From: Bordetella genomosp. 7
GTDB lineage: Bacteria; Pseudomonadota; Gammaproteobacteria; Burkholderiales; Burkholderiaceae_B
Direction: 5' to 3'
DNA: 64,000 nt
Assembly: GCF_002261265.1 (NCBI RefSeq)
Contig: NZ_NEVK01000004.1
Coordinates: 1-64,000 of the forward strand
Shown here: positions 27,227-37,264 of the stretch, piece after piece
Layout: each line of letters starts with the position of its first letter
Numbering within the stretch: the stretch's first letter is position 1
Made by a program: the position numbers and the translations under genes
Notes under the pieces: generated by a model
Told to the model about the DNA's origin: nothing
What the model saw: the letters and a program-made list of their open reading frames with translations, nothing else
Database searches by the model: none

Positions 27227-28006
27227 TCATTGATAGAAACTGCCGGCCAGCGATCCGAGCAGCAGGTTCCAGCCATCGGCCAGCACGAAGAGCATCAACT
27301 TGAAGGGCAGCGCGACCGTGACGGGCGGCACCATCATCATGCCCAACGCCATCAGCACGCTGGCCACCACCAGGTCGATGATCAGAAACGGAATGAAGAT
27401 CGTAAAGCCGATCTGGAAAGCGGTCTTGAGCTCGCTGGTGATGAAGGCCGGCACCAGGATCTTCAGCGGCACCTGCGAGGGATCCTCCAGCGCGGGCAAG
27501 TTGGCCAGATTGGCGAACAGCGTCAGGTCATTCTCGCGGGTCTGGTGCAGCATGAAAGTATGCAGCGGCGCGGCGGCGCGATCGACGGCCGTCTCGAACG
27601 GGATCGTTCCCTCGGACAACGGCTGATAGGCCTCGGTATAGATGCGGTCGAACACCGGGGACATCGTGTAGAACGTCAGGAACAGGGCCAGGCCGATCAG
27701 CACGTGGTTCGGCGGCGACATGGCGGTGCCCATGGCGCTGCGCAGCAAGCCCAGCACGATGATGATGCGCGTGAAGCCCGTCATCATCAGCAAGGCCGCC
27801 GGCAGGAAAGACAGCGAGGTCATCAGCAGCAGCGTCTGCATGCTGAGTGAATACGTTTGCGCGCCCCCGGGGCCCGGCGTGGCGGTCAGGGCGGGCAGGG
27901 TGGCCTGCGCTAAACCGCTGGCCGGAAACAGCGCCAGGCCGGCCAGCGCCAGGGCTGCGAGTGCCGGCGGCAGGCCGCGGCGGCGGAGTGAGAATTGCTG
28001 CATCAT
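27227..28006 (-). CDS. fliP: Flagellar export apparatus protein FliP
   Basis: Core of the flagellar export channel. A signal-like hydrophobic N-terminus (about 10-35) is followed by [20 protein letters not shown] and the FliP signature [17 protein letters not shown] with [20 protein letters not shown]. 259 residues, four further membrane segments. It follows fliO by 16 bases and precedes fliQ by 12. Confidence 0.97.
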   Translation of the reverse strand: MMQQFSLRRRGLPPALAALALAGLALFPASGLAQATLPALTATPGPGGAQTYSLSMQTLLLMTSLSFLPAALLMMTGFTRIIIVLGLLRSAMGTAMSPPNHVLIGLALFLTFYTMSPVFDRIYTEAYQPLSEGTIPFETAVDRAAAPLHTFMLHQTRENDLTLFANLANLPALEDPSQVPLKILVPAFITSELKTAFQIGFTIFIPFLIIDLVVASVLMALGMMMVPPVTVALPFKLMLFVLADGWNLLLGSLAGSFYQ

Positions 28007-28022
28007 GAGCGGGGGGCCGGCG

Positions 28023-28346
28023 TCATGCGCGGCGTTTCAATGCCTGGGCCAGTTTGCCGGCGAAAGCGCCGAGTTCGTTGGCCGCCGGCGGCAGTGCGCC
28101 GGCTGGCAAGGTGTGCAATGTGGAGATCTGGTTGGGGGTTACGCCCACTACCAGCCAGGTATCCTCGACCTGCAACAGCGCGACGCTCTGGCGCGGCCCG
28201 AGCGTCAGGCTGGCCACCTGGCGCAGCGGTCCGCCCTGGGTGCGGCCTGCAAGGCCAGCGCGGCGCGCCAGCCAGGCCGATAGCAGAATGGCGGCCAGGA
28301 CCAGCAGCAATCCCAGCACCACGCGCAGCACGCCCGATTCGGTCAT
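28023..28346 (-). CDS. fliO: Flagellar protein FliO
   Basis: Small membrane protein that assists FliP ring assembly. 107 residues. One N-terminal membrane segment ([20 protein letters not shown]) is followed by a small domain with [29 protein letters not shown], typical of FliO. The sequence is weakly conserved in general, but position between fliN and fliP fixes the call. Confidence 0.9.
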   Translation of the reverse strand: MTESGVLRVVLGLLLVLAAILLSAWLARRAGLAGRTQGGPLRQVASLTLGPRQSVALLQVEDTWLVVGVTPNQISTLHTLPAGALPPAANELGAFAGKLAQALKRRA

Positions 28347-28351
28347 GGCGC

Positions 28352-28897
28352 TCAGCGGCGGTTGTTCAGGCGGTTGATGCGCTCGGACGGCGTGATGATG
28401 TCCGTCAGGCGTATGCCATATTTGTCTTCGACGACGACAACCTCGCCCTGTGCGATCAAGTAGCCGTTGACGAAGATGTCCATGGGTTCGCCGGCCAGCC
28501 CGTCGAGTTCGACGACCGAGCCCTGGCCCAGTTGCAGCAGGTTCTTGATTGTCAGGCGAGTGCGTCCCAGTTCCACAGTCAGTTGGACGGGCACGTCCAT
28601 GATCAGGTCGATGTCGCTGCCCTTGCCGCCCATGTCGTTGGCCAACGGCTTGAACACCGACCCACCTGCGGGTAGTGCGGCGGGCGACCCCGCGGCCGGC
28701 GACCCCGCGGGCATCGTCGCCGGCGCGGCGGCCTGCTCTGCAAGGGCGCCGGCCCAGTCGTCCTGCGGTTTCAGGCCGTCGGCCTGGGTGGGAGGCTGCG
28801 CCGCCGCGGATTGCTCGGCGAGCGCATCGGCCCAGTCGTCGGCCGGGTTGGCGGACGAACCGGCGCCGGTCTGGCCGGGCGTGTTCGTGTCAGTCAT
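28352..28897 (-). CDS. fliN: Flagellar motor switch protein FliN, with duplicated N-terminal motif
   Basis: C-ring protein at the bottom of the switch. The SpoA domain (about 105-180) contains DIDLIMDVPVQLTVELGRTR, GSVVELDGLAGEPMDIFVNG and YGIRLTDIITPSERINRL. At 181 residues it is longer than enteric FliN (137). The N-terminal tail holds DDWADALAEQ (20-29) and DDWAGALAEQ (46-55), two copies of the single LWAEALSEQ segment of E. coli FliN. The start overlaps the fliM stop by eight bases. Confidence 0.96.
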   Translation of the reverse strand: MTDTNTPGQTGAGSSANPADDWADALAEQSAAAQPPTQADGLKPQDDWAGALAEQAAAPATMPAGSPAAGSPAALPAGGSVFKPLANDMGGKGSDIDLIMDVPVQLTVELGRTRLTIKNLLQLGQGSVVELDGLAGEPMDIFVNGYLIAQGEVVVVEDKYGIRLTDIITPSERINRLNNRR

Positions 28898-29897
28898 GAT
28901 CGGGAGCCTCGTTTGTATCGGTATCGTAGGAAAACAGGTTTTGCACGCGCAGCGCGTATTGCCCGTTGAAGACGCCGTAGGCGCATTCCATCAGCGGCAC
29001 GCCGTCGACGCTGGCGATCACGGTCTCGGGCACTTCGATGGGCAGTATGTCGCCCACCTGCAGGCGCATCAGTTCGCCTATGGACGAAGGAATCGTCGCG
29101 AATTCGGCCGCAAGATCCACATCGGCGCTGCGCACCTGGCGCGACAGCTGCTGAGTCCAGCGCTGGTCGACTTCTTCCAGCGTGGTTTCCTGCAGCGGCC
29201 GCGTCAGCAGGTCGCGCACCGGCTCGATCATGGAATAGGGCAGGCAGATGTTCAGCTCGCCGCCCGTCGCGCCGAATTCTATGTGGAATGAAGACACCAC
29301 CACGACTTCATTGTTGCCGGTGATGCTGGCGAACTTGGTATGCATCTCCGAGCGCACATACTCGAACTCGACGGGGTACACCGCTTCCCACGATTTGCCG
29401 TAGCTCTCGAGCGTGAGGTTGAGCAGCCTGCGGATGATGCGCTGTTCGGTCGTCGTGAAATCACGCCCTTCCACCCGCGTGTGATAGCGGCCGTCCCCGC
29501 CGAACAGACTGTCGATCACCAGGAAAACCAGCGTCGGGTCGTAGGTGAACAGGGCCGTGCCGCGCAGCGGCTTCATCTGCACCATGTTCAGGTTGCTGGG
29601 TACCGGCAGGTTGCGTTCGAAATCGGCGTACTTCAGTATCTTGATCGACCCGACCGTGATGTCGGCGTTGCGCCGCATGAAGTTCAGCAGCAGGCTGCGC
29701 AAGTGCCGCGCAAAGCGTTCGTTGATCAGCTCCAGCGTCTGCATCCGCCGGCGCACGACACGATCGGGCGAACTCAGGTCATAGGCGCGAGCGCCATGCG
29801 GGTCGGCGGCCTCGCGTTCTTTACTGTCTGCCTCGCCGGTTACGCCCGCCAGCAGGGCATCGACTTCGTCCTGCGAAAGAAACGCCTCGTAGGCCAT
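28890..29897 (-). CDS. fliM: Flagellar motor switch protein FliM
   Basis: Middle C-ring protein that binds CheY-P and transmits the switch. The N-terminal CheY-binding peptide is LSQDEVDALL (about residues 7-16). A Gly-Gly-containing middle domain (SLFGGDGRYHTRVEGRDFT) and a C-terminal SpoA domain (RLQVGDILPIEVPETVIASV) follow. 335 residues, the usual length. fliL ends two bases upstream of the fliM start. Confidence 0.97.
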   Translation of the reverse strand: MAYEAFLSQDEVDALLAGVTGEADSKEREAADPHGARAYDLSSPDRVVRRRMQTLELINERFARHLRSLLLNFMRRNADITVGSIKILKYADFERNLPVPSNLNMVQMKPLRGTALFTYDPTLVFLVIDSLFGGDGRYHTRVEGRDFTTTEQRIIRRLLNLTLESYGKSWEAVYPVEFEYVRSEMHTKFASITGNNEVVVVSSFHIEFGATGGELNICLPYSMIEPVRDLLTRPLQETTLEEVDQRWTQQLSRQVRSADVDLAAEFATIPSSIGELMRLQVGDILPIEVPETVIASVDGVPLMECAYGVFNGQYALRVQNLFSYDTDTNEAPDHD

Positions 29898-29899
29898 GC

Positions 29900-30484
29900 T
29901 TACTGAACCACAAAAGCGGTGAACAGGGCGTCGCTGACGTGCTGGCCGTCGGGCAGGGGCAGGAACGGCTGGTTTACCGCGTTGACGATGGCGCGCGCCA
30001 TATCGGCCTTGCCCTGCAGGGTCTGGACGGCGGCCGGTGACTGCGACGACAGCACCATCAGGATGCGGCTGCGCACTTCCGGCATGTACTTCTCGATGCG
30101 CATGCGCGTCTGCTCGTCATTGGCGCGCAGCGTGATGCCCACATGCAGCAGGCGTTCGGTGTCGCCATTGAGCAGCGTCACCGTAAACGCTTCCAGCGGG
30201 ATGAAGATGGGCGCCGGCACCTGAGCGGGCTTGGCCGGCGGGGCGACGAACACGGTCGGCGTCGGCGCCGATCCGGCGTCGGGCTGGCCGACGCCAAGCC
30301 GTACCTGCGCCAGTGTGTCGGCATGCTGGCGCTGCATGATGAACCAGGTCACGGCAACGCTGGCCGAGGCCACGATGGCCAGCGCCAGCAGCCAGAACAG
30401 GCCTCGCATGATGGAGCTGCCGCCAGTGGTGCGCAGCGGCAGGCTGGAGCGCGCCGGCATGGAAGGATTCTTGGAAGTGGCCAT
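29900..30484 (-). CDS. fliL: Flagellar basal-body protein FliL
   Basis: Inner-membrane protein that surrounds or supports the stator at the motor. 194 residues. One membrane segment (GLFWLLALAIVASASVAVTW, about 28-47), a Pro/Ala-rich linker and a periplasmic domain (FIPLEAFTVTLLNGDTERLL and RSRILMVLSSQSPAAVQTLQ) fit FliL. A 169-base gap separates it from fliK and contains a GC hairpin at 30623-30641 (CCCGCGC/GCGCGGG). I see no clear promoter there. Confidence 0.94.
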   Translation of the reverse strand: MATSKNPSMPARSSLPLRTTGGSSIMRGLFWLLALAIVASASVAVTWFIMQRQHADTLAQVRLGVGQPDAGSAPTPTVFVAPPAKPAQVPAPIFIPLEAFTVTLLNGDTERLLHVGITLRANDEQTRMRIEKYMPEVRSRILMVLSSQSPAAVQTLQGKADMARAIVNAVNQPFLPLPDGQHVSDALFTAFVVQ

Positions 30485-30653
30485 CAGGGTATCGATGCTA
30501 GGAATTGAAGGGATTCTGCCGCAAAGTCCAACGGCGATTGCCCGGGAAAAACAGGATGAAACCCGCGTAACTCAGCCTATTGCGCGCCGGACTGTCATCG
30601 GGTCATGACGGGGCCGGCAGCGCCCGCGCCGTGCGCGCGGGCCCGCGCACACG

Positions 30654-31952
30654 CTAGGCGAAGGTGTCCACCAGTCCATCCGCGCGGTGAGAGGTGACGG
30701 GCGCCGTCTGCGTCGTTGCAGGGCCGTCGCCAGACGCAGCCATGGCGTCTCGGCCTTGTCCGCGCTGCTGCGACTGTTGCTGCATGTCGAAACCAGGCTG
30801 GCTGCCGTGTTCGCCCACACTGGCCTGGCCGAGCGACAGCCCGGCCTGGGCAAGCGCCTGCTGCAGCTGAGGCAGTGCAGATTCCACCGCGTGGCGCACG
30901 GCCGCGTGGGCGGAAACAAAGCTGGCGCTGGCTACGCCGTCGCTAACGCTGAGCGTGACGCGCAGCGGGCCCAGATCGGGCGGGTCCAGCCGAAGCTCGG
31001 CGGTGTGGCGGCCTTGCCCCGCGTCGTGACTCAAGGTCACGAGCTGACGCCCCAGGTCGGCTCCCCAGGCAGGCGTGGCCGCCACCGGCGTGAACACGCC
31101 CAGCGAGAGCGGCCCGGAGTGGGTCGCCTGGTTCCAGGCCTGGCCAGGATCCGGGCGGGCAGCGGCCTGGCCGGCGCCGACGTGGCTCGCCATTAATTGG
31201 TAAGCGTCGGTATTTGCCGGGCCGGTATCCTGCCAGGCGGGTTCCAGCACAGGCGCACGCGCTGCATGGGCCAATTCGGCATCGGCAGCGGCTTCGTCGG
31301 GGCCCGGCGGCAAAGGCGTGGGCACGAAGCCGTGCTGCGCATCGCGCGGGGCGGTGACGCTGCGGGCGTCGATAGCAGGCGGCGTCGCCGGCATCACGGG
31401 TGGGGCGCCGGCTGCATGCCCGGCCTTCGGTGCCGGGGCGGGTGATGCAGCCGCGGCCGCCAGTTGCTCGGGCCTGGTTGCGGCCGTCTCGGGCGCGGCG
31501 GTGTCTGGCAGCGCCATGACGGTTGCCAGGGCCGTATCGCCGCCTTGCGCGGCGGCTGGCAGCGGCGCCGCGGCCAGCTGCTGCAGTTGCGCGGCCTGCG
31601 CGGCGATGTCGAGCGCCTGGCCGGGCAACTGCACAGGCAAAGCAGCCGGGGCCGCCGCGGCGGCCAGAGCGCCAAGCTCGGCGGGCGGCGCGACAGCTGC
31701 GTCGACGATAGAGTCATGCGGCGAGGCGGCGGGCGCGGAGTCGGCCGCCGGCAGGCCGCTATCCGTCCTGGCAGGCGCGGAAGGCCCGGCCGATGCCGCG
31801 GCGCGAGCGTCTTCGTCGGCCGCATGGCGCCGCCGCGCCAGCTGCTGGGCGAAGCTCTCTGCAGTCTTCGCTGCGGCCGGCGTGCCGGGGCGCGATGGCG
31901 CGGCCGGGGCGGCGCCGGTAACGGGCAAAGGAGAGGGCGAGGTCGCGGTCAT
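30654..31952 (-). CDS. fliK: Flagellar hook-length control protein FliK
   Basis: Exported molecular ruler that measures the hook and triggers the FlhB switch. 432 residues. The first ~300 are Ala/Pro-rich low-complexity, as expected for the ruler part. The C-terminal domain (about 310-395) has LGRQLVTLSHDAGQGRHTAE, LRLDPPDLGPLRVTLSVSDG and AVRHAVESALPQLQQALAQA. The last part is Gln/Ser-rich. A second protein with this C-terminal domain is encoded at 38676-39911. Confidence 0.93.
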   Translation of the reverse strand: MTATSPSPLPVTGAAPAAPSRPGTPAAAKTAESFAQQLARRRHAADEDARAAASAGPSAPARTDSGLPAADSAPAASPHDSIVDAAVAPPAELGALAAAAAPAALPVQLPGQALDIAAQAAQLQQLAAAPLPAAAQGGDTALATVMALPDTAAPETAATRPEQLAAAAASPAPAPKAGHAAGAPPVMPATPPAIDARSVTAPRDAQHGFVPTPLPPGPDEAAADAELAHAARAPVLEPAWQDTGPANTDAYQLMASHVGAGQAAARPDPGQAWNQATHSGPLSLGVFTPVAATPAWGADLGRQLVTLSHDAGQGRHTAELRLDPPDLGPLRVTLSVSDGVASASFVSAHAAVRHAVESALPQLQQALAQAGLSLGQASVGEHGSQPGFDMQQQSQQRGQGRDAMAASGDGPATTQTAPVTSHRADGLVDTFA

Positions 31953-31976
31953 TGATGCATCCTGATCGACGTTCGG

Positions 31977-32423
31977 TTAAAGCGGAAAGTGGCGGTAGGC
32001 CCGGCGTGCGGCGAATTCGTCGCTGGCGCGCTGTTCGCGCCGCGTCTCGCGCAAAGCATGCGCGCGCCGCTCGCGCTGGGCTAGCGCGTCGAATGAGTTC
32101 AGTCTCCGCTGTTGCTGCTGCCAATGCAGCTTGCCCTGCGCCAATTGCGCGTCGGCCTGGCGCAGCACGGCCCCCTGCTGGCTGATGGCATCGTCCAGCG
32201 TGCCGATAAAGCGTTGATAGTTGTGGCAATCGGCTGCCGACATGCCCGACTGCATTGCGGCCTGCAGGCGTTGCAGGTAGTCCTGGCGGTAGTCCTGCAA
32301 CATGGCCAGTTGCTGTTCGGCCCGATTGCGTTCGGTGCTGAGGCGGCCCAGCGCGCGGGCGGCATCGTCGGCGTTTTCCTTGGCCAGTTCGATCAACGTA
32401 TCCAGCGGCAGTTGACTAGACAT
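31977..32423 (-). CDS. fliJ: Flagellar export chaperone/escort FliJ
   Basis: Coiled-coil protein of the export ATPase complex that connects FliI to FlhA. The start at 32423 ([20 protein letters not shown]) overlaps the fliI stop by eight bases and gives 148 residues, matching enteric FliJ (147). The sequence is an almost continuous charged helix rich in Gln and Arg. An upstream extension to 32558 is only read-through into fliI. Confidence 0.93.
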   Translation of the reverse strand: MSSQLPLDTLIELAKENADDAARALGRLSTERNRAEQQLAMLQDYRQDYLQRLQAAMQSGMSAADCHNYQRFIGTLDDAISQQGAVLRQADAQLAQGKLHWQQQQRRLNSFDALAQRERRAHALRETRREQRASDEFAARRAYRHFPL

Positions 32424-33870
32424 ACACTTCCTTGGTCTCGAATGTGGCGCGCAACTGGTCGATGGCGTCTTCGTACGAGACGCTGTCGCCGATGTTCTGC
32501 TGCAGGAAGGCTTCCAGGCGCGGGTACCGTGCGATGGCGTCGTCGAGCTGCGGGTCATTGCCCGCGGTGTAGGCGCCCACCGCGATCAGGTCGCGATTGC
32601 GCTGGTAGCGCGACAGGGTCTGCTTGAAGCGCCGTACGGCGGCGTACTGTGCATCGGGAATCAGCGAGGTCATGGCGCGCGATATCGAGGCCTCGATATC
32701 GATGGCGGGGTAGTGGCCGGCTTCGGCCAGGTGACGCGACAGCACCACGTGCCCATCCAGGATCGCTCGCGCAGAATCCGCAATGGGGTCCTGCTGGTCG
32801 TCGCCCTCGGCCAGCACCGTATAGAAAGCGGTAATGGAGCCCGCCTTGCCCCCCGGGCCCGCCGCGCCCATGCCGGCGCGCTCTACCAGCGCGGGCAGCC
32901 GCGCGAACACCGACGGCGGGTATCCCTTGGTGGCCGGCGGTTCGCCAATGGCCAGCGCGATTTCCCGCTGTGCCATCGCATACCGGGTCAGCGAGTCCAT
33001 GATCAACAGGACGTCCTGCCCCTGGTCGCGGAAGTGCTCCGCCAGGCGTGTGGCATAGGCCGCGCCCTGCAGGCGCAGCAAAGGCGATACGTCGGCGGGG
33101 GCAGCCACCACGACGGACCGCGCCAGCCCGTCGGCGCCGAGGTTATGTTCGATGAATTCCTTGACTTCGCGGCCGCGCTCGCCGATCAGGCCGACGACGA
33201 TGACATCGGCTCGCGTATAGCGGGCCATCATGCCCAGCAGCACGCTCTTGCCCACCCCCGACCCGGCGAACAGGCCCATGCGCTGGCCTCGGCCCACCGT
33301 CAGCAGTCCGTTGATGGCGCGCACGCCTACGTCCAGCACCGTGTCGATAGGCGCGCGCGACAACGGGTTGATGGGCTGCGCGGAAAGAGGCGCCAGTTCC
33401 GCTCCCGCAAGCGGACCAAGCCCGTCCAGTGGCCGACCCGCCCCGTCCAGCACGCGCCCGAGCAGCGCGTTGCCCACCGGCAGGTGCCGCCCAACCTGCG
33501 GTTTGGCATTGCCATTGAGCTCGGCGGTGCGGGGCAGGGGGATGGCGCGCTGCACCGGCGGTTCGCCCGGCACCACCCGGGCCCCGGGCGGCAAGCCGGA
33601 AATGTCTGCCTGAGGCATCAGAAAAAGCGTGTGGCCGTCAAATCCGACCACCTCGGCGTCGGCCCACAGATCGTGGCCGCGCGCCAGTTCGATGCGGCAC
33701 GCCGCGCCCACCGGCAGTCGCAGGCCCGTGGCATGCAGCACCAGGCCCGTGGCCCGGGTGATGCGGCCGCTGGCGAGCCAGGGTTCCGTCGCGGCGGCGC
33801 GTATCGACCCGATGCGCAGCTGGGCATCCCAGCGCTCGATCGCCGGCACGCTCGCGGCGACGGCGCTCAT
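32416..33870 (-). CDS. fliI: Flagellum-specific ATP synthase FliI
   Basis: Hexameric ATPase that energises unloading of substrates at the export gate, related to the F1 beta subunit. Walker A is [17 protein letters not shown] and Walker [35 protein letters not shown] is the alpha/beta ATPase signature region. The start at 33870 shares ATGA with the fliH stop and gives 484 residues. An upstream in-frame extension to 34080 lies inside fliH and is not FliI-like. Confidence 0.97.
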   Translation of the reverse strand: MSAVAASVPAIERWDAQLRIGSIRAAATEPWLASGRITRATGLVLHATGLRLPVGAACRIELARGHDLWADAEVVGFDGHTLFLMPQADISGLPPGARVVPGEPPVQRAIPLPRTAELNGNAKPQVGRHLPVGNALLGRVLDGAGRPLDGLGPLAGAELAPLSAQPINPLSRAPIDTVLDVGVRAINGLLTVGRGQRMGLFAGSGVGKSVLLGMMARYTRADVIVVGLIGERGREVKEFIEHNLGADGLARSVVVAAPADVSPLLRLQGAAYATRLAEHFRDQGQDVLLIMDSLTRYAMAQREIALAIGEPPATKGYPPSVFARLPALVERAGMGAAGPGGKAGSITAFYTVLAEGDDQQDPIADSARAILDGHVVLSRHLAEAGHYPAIDIEASISRAMTSLIPDAQYAAVRRFKQTLSRYQRNRDLIAVGAYTAGNDPQLDDAIARYPRLEAFLQQNIGDSVSYEDAIDQLRATFETKEVYV

Positions 33871-34616
33871 GGCGCCGCGTCCCATGTCACGCTGCGGCCA
33901 AGCGACGCAGCGATGCGGCGCCAGCGGGTCTGCAGGGTGGCGTCGATATCGCCATACGGCGTTTCGGCGCGGCACCCCCCGCGCGTAATGGACTCGTCGG
34001 CCACCACGCGCCAGCCACCCTCGCGCAGTTCGTCGGCCAGGTGCAGGCGCACCAGTTCCAGGTCGGCGGGATGCACCCACAGGCGCATGGCGCCCGTGGA
34101 CGCCGGATTGATGTGCAGCACTTCGCGCACGCCCGCCAGCATGGCTTCGGGCTGCTCGGCCAGCGTGGTGCGCAGCACCTGGCCGGCAATATCCAGCGCC
34201 AGCGTCAGCAACGCCTGCCCCATTTGCGCTTCCAGCGCCGCCACAGACTTCGCGCAGGCATCGGCCAGGCTATGCAGCTGCAGCGCTTCCTGGCGGGCCT
34301 GCTCGCGTCCCTGGGCCAGGCCCTCGTCGTAGCCGGCCCGACGGCCGGCCTCCAGGCCTTCGGCGTGGCCCGTCTCGCGCCCTTCGCGCAAGCCCTGTTC
34401 CCGGCCTTGCGCCATGCCTGCGCTCAGGCCTTCTTCGCGGGCCTGCGCCAGCGCTTCACGCAGCATGGCTTCACGGTCGGGGCCGGGATCGGGCTCGGGT
34501 TCGCTGGTGGCGACCTCGACAATATCCTCGACCGGCAGGTCGAACGACGACATCTGCCACCGCCGCCAGGCAGCGCGCGGCAGCACGTCGTTTCCCGGCC
34601 GCCGGGCCTCAGACAT
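33867..34616 (-). CDS. fliH: Flagellar assembly protein FliH
   Basis: Regulator of FliI that anchors it to FlhA and FliN. The start at 34616 overlaps fliG by eight bases and gives 249 residues. Trp17 and Trp20 (WRRW) reproduce the W-x-x-W anchoring pair of enteric FliH. Residues 63-103 form an unbroken run of glycines every fourth position (11 glycines), the helix-packing GxxxG region typical of FliH. The C-terminal domain (about 120-249) resembles V/F-ATPase peripheral stalk proteins. Confidence 0.95.
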   Translation of the reverse strand: MSEARRPGNDVLPRAAWRRWQMSSFDLPVEDIVEVATSEPEPDPGPDREAMLREALAQAREEGLSAGMAQGREQGLREGRETGHAEGLEAGRRAGYDEGLAQGREQARQEALQLHSLADACAKSVAALEAQMGQALLTLALDIAGQVLRTTLAEQPEAMLAGVREVLHINPASTGAMRLWVHPADLELVRLHLADELREGGWRVVADESITRGGCRAETPYGDIDATLQTRWRRIAASLGRSVTWDAAP

Positions 34617-35619
34617 ACGCGTCGTCTCCCTGGCTGCCCAGCACGATCTGGCCGCTCTCGGCCAGGCGGCGGGCAATCTGCAGGATTTTCTTCTGCTCGC
34701 CCTCGACTTTCGACATGCGGATCGGACCTTGCGCCTCCAGGTCTTCGCGCAGGATGTCGGCGGCGCGGCTCGACATATTGCGCAGGAACTTGTTGCGCAG
34801 CTCTTCCGATGCGCCCTTGAGCGCCACCATCAGGCTGTCGTTGTCCACTTCCTTGAGGATGAGTTGCAGCGCACGGTCTTCGACATCGATCAGGTTGTCG
34901 AAAACAAACATTTCGTCGACGATCTTCTGCGCCAGGTCGCTGTCGCGCTCGCGCAGGCTTTCCACCACGGCTTCTTCATCGGCCGAATTCATCATGTTCA
35001 GGATCTCGGCCGCCGTGCGCACGCCGCCCATCTTGCTGCGCTTGGCGCCCTGGCCGGCCAGGACGGCGTTGAGCACATCGGTCAGCTCCGACAGGGCGGC
35101 AGGCTGCACGCCGCCGAACGTTGCGATGCGCAGCATGACGTCGTTGCGCAGGCGGTCGGTAAGCAGCGCCAGCACACCGGCGGCGCGGTCGCGTTCCAGG
35201 TGTACCAGGATGGTGGCGATGATCTGCGGATGTTCGTCGCCGATCAGCTCGGCCACCGTATGAGGATCCAGCCAGTTCAGTGCGTCGATGCCGCTGGCGC
35301 CTTCGCCGGCTTCCAGGATGTCTTCGATCAGCCCCGCCGCGCGATCGCTGCCCAGCGCCTTGGTCAGCACGGTCCGGATGTATTCGTCCGAACCCAGTGT
35401 GACGGCCATGAACTGGTCGGCCTCCTGGCGGAACTCTTCGAGCACCACGGCCACGTCCCCGCGGGTCACCTGCTTCAGGTTGGCCATTGACGCGCCGACC
35501 TGCTGGACTTCGCGTGCCGTCAGGTACTTGAAGACTTCCGCAGCGGCGTCTTCGCCCAGCGACATCATCAGCACTGCGCTGCGCGTGATGCCGTCCAGCG
35601 GTTTTCCATCATTTCTCAT
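34609..35619 (-). CDS. fliG: Flagellar motor switch protein FliG
   Basis: Upper C-ring protein that contacts FliF and the stator. 336 residues, with N-terminal, middle (EHPQIIATILVHLERDRAAG) and C-terminal domains. The charged torque helix region is intact (MFVFDNLIDVEDRALQLILK and LRNKFLRNMSSRAADILRED). It overlaps the fliF end by 11 bases and the fliH start by eight, so this part of the operon is tightly coupled. Confidence 0.97.
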   Translation of the reverse strand: MRNDGKPLDGITRSAVLMMSLGEDAAAEVFKYLTAREVQQVGASMANLKQVTRGDVAVVLEEFRQEADQFMAVTLGSDEYIRTVLTKALGSDRAAGLIEDILEAGEGASGIDALNWLDPHTVAELIGDEHPQIIATILVHLERDRAAGVLALLTDRLRNDVMLRIATFGGVQPAALSELTDVLNAVLAGQGAKRSKMGGVRTAAEILNMMNSADEEAVVESLRERDSDLAQKIVDEMFVFDNLIDVEDRALQLILKEVDNDSLMVALKGASEELRNKFLRNMSSRAADILREDLEAQGPIRMSKVEGEQKKILQIARRLAESGQIVLGSQGDDAYV

Positions 35620-37264
35620 CTTTGGTCATCCATGCACGCATCACCATGGCAACCGCGCGCGGGTCCTTGGTGGCCATATCGCGGGCGCGCTGCAGGTTGT
35701 CTTCGTAGCGATCCACTTCCTTGGCGCGGGCGGCCGCCTGGGCTTCGCGCTGGGCCTCCAGGCGCCGGGCTTCTGCTTCCTCGGGGTCAACCGGGGGGTT
35801 CAGATAGTTGCTGACCATCGGCGCAAACCTGCGGTACAGCCAGATAGCCAGTGCCAGGCCCAGCACCCATGCCAGTACCGTCTTGACCAGATCGATCAGT
35901 TCGGCGTCGCGGTAGAAGGGCGGCTGGACAGGCTGGTCGTTGAACTGGCTGTTGACCAGATTCAGGGAATCGCCGCGGGCCTCGGAATAGCCCATGGCCT
36001 CGCGTACCAGGTTGGTAAGCTTGCTGAGCTCTTCGGGCGGCAACGGCTTCGGTTCGCCCTGGTCATCGGGCAGGTAGTTCACCACGACGGCGACCGACAG
36101 CCGCTTGAGCTGCCCGACGGGCTGCTTCACATGGCTGATGGTGCGGTCGACTTCATAGTTGATGGTGGCGTCGCTGCGGTTGCTGGTGGGCAGCGCCGTG
36201 GCCGCCGGCGTGGCGACGGCCTGAGCGGCATTGGGTGCGGCCTGGCCGGGCTGTGCCGGCGGCGGTGGCGGGTTGACGATGGGAGCCTGGGCAGCGGCCG
36301 GCGGCTGGTTGCTCAAGGCGCCCGGCACACCGCGCGCCACGTCGTCGCCGGTTTGCAGCGAATCGCTGGTCTGCTTGCTGCGCACCGCAGCCTGCCCGGG
36401 TTCCTGATTGGGCCGATAGACTTCGGACGTCTGTTCGCGCCGTGCGAAATCCATTTCGGCGCTGGCCTGGGCCTGCACGTTGCCCGGACCGACCAGCGGA
36501 TTCAGGATGGTGAGAATGCGCTCGACGGTGCGCTGCTCGATGTCGCGCCGCAGCCGCGACTGGTCGGCGTCCATGCCGCGGCCTTCACCCAGCGGAGCGG
36601 ACAGCAGGCGGCCATTCTGGTCGACGATGGAAATGTTCTCGGCGGTCAGGTCGGGCACGCTGGAAGCCACCAGCCATGCCACCGCGGCGACTTGCGCGTC
36701 GCTCAGGCTGCGGCCCGGATGCAGGTGCAGCAGCACCGAAGCGGTGGGGGCCTGCCGGTCGCGCACAAACAGCGACTGCCGGGGCAGGGCCAGATGCACC
36801 CGTGCATTCTGGACAGTATGCATGGCCTCGATGGAACGTGCCAGCTCGCCTTCCAGGCCCCGCTGGTAATTCACTTGTTCCGCAAACTGGCTCGCGCCGA
36901 AGCGCGTGTTGTCCAGCAGTTCGAAGCCCACGGAGCCGCCGCGCGGCAGGCCTTGGCCGGCCAGTTGCATGCGCGTGGCATATACGCGTTCGGCGGGCAC
37001 CATCAACGCGCTGCCATCCGCGCTGAAGCGGTACGGGACGTTCATTTGCCCCAATGCGCTGACAATGGCGCCGCCGTCACGGTCGTCCAGGTTCGAGAAC
37101 AGCACCTTGTAGTCCGGTTCCCGGCTCCATAGCGCAAGCACGGCAATAACGGCCACCAGCGCGGCCGCCGCGCCCAGCAGCAGGGGCTTGGGCAGGGCGC
37201 GCACTTTGTCCAGTGCGGGAAACTTGGTAAGCAGCGAGGCGCCTAGAGTAGCCTGCTGGTTCAT
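35609..37264 (-). CDS. fliF: Flagellar MS-ring protein FliF
   Basis: Inner-membrane ring on which the basal body assembles. 551 residues. One membrane segment near 30-46, periplasmic ring-building domains (YKVLFSNLDDRDGGAIVSAL and QVNYQRGLEGELARSIEAMH), and a second membrane segment near 437-457. The C-terminal tail ends in ATKDPRAVAMVMRAWM, the FliG-binding helix. It is the first gene of the - strand operon running to fliR and is divergent from fliE. Confidence 0.97.
   Translation of the reverse strand: MNQQATLGASLLTKFPALDKVRALPKPLLLGAAAALVAVIAVLALWSREPDYKVLFSNLDDRDGGAIVSALGQMNVPYRFSADGSALMVPAERVYATRMQLAGQGLPRGGSVGFELLDNTRFGASQFAEQVNYQRGLEGELARSIEAMHTVQNARVHLALPRQSLFVRDRQAPTASVLLHLHPGRSLSDAQVAAVAWLVASSVPDLTAENISIVDQNGRLLSAPLGEGRGMDADQSRLRRDIEQRTVERILTILNPLVGPGNVQAQASAEMDFARREQTSEVYRPNQEPGQAAVRSKQTSDSLQTGDDVARGVPGALSNQPPAAAQAPIVNPPPPPAQPGQAAPNAAQAVATPAATALPTSNRSDATINYEVDRTISHVKQPVGQLKRLSVAVVVNYLPDDQGEPKPLPPEELSKLTNLVREAMGYSEARGDSLNLVNSQFNDQPVQPPFYRDAELIDLVKTVLAWVLGLALAIWLYRRFAPMVSNYLNPPVDPEEAEARRLEAQREAQAAARAKEVDRYEDNLQRARDMATKDPRAVAMVMRAWMTKDEK

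Noticed and set aside
30623-30641. GC hairpin between fliK and fliL as a terminator
   Set aside because: Stem is present but no T run, and the fli operon is expected to continue through it; recorded only in the fliL entry.
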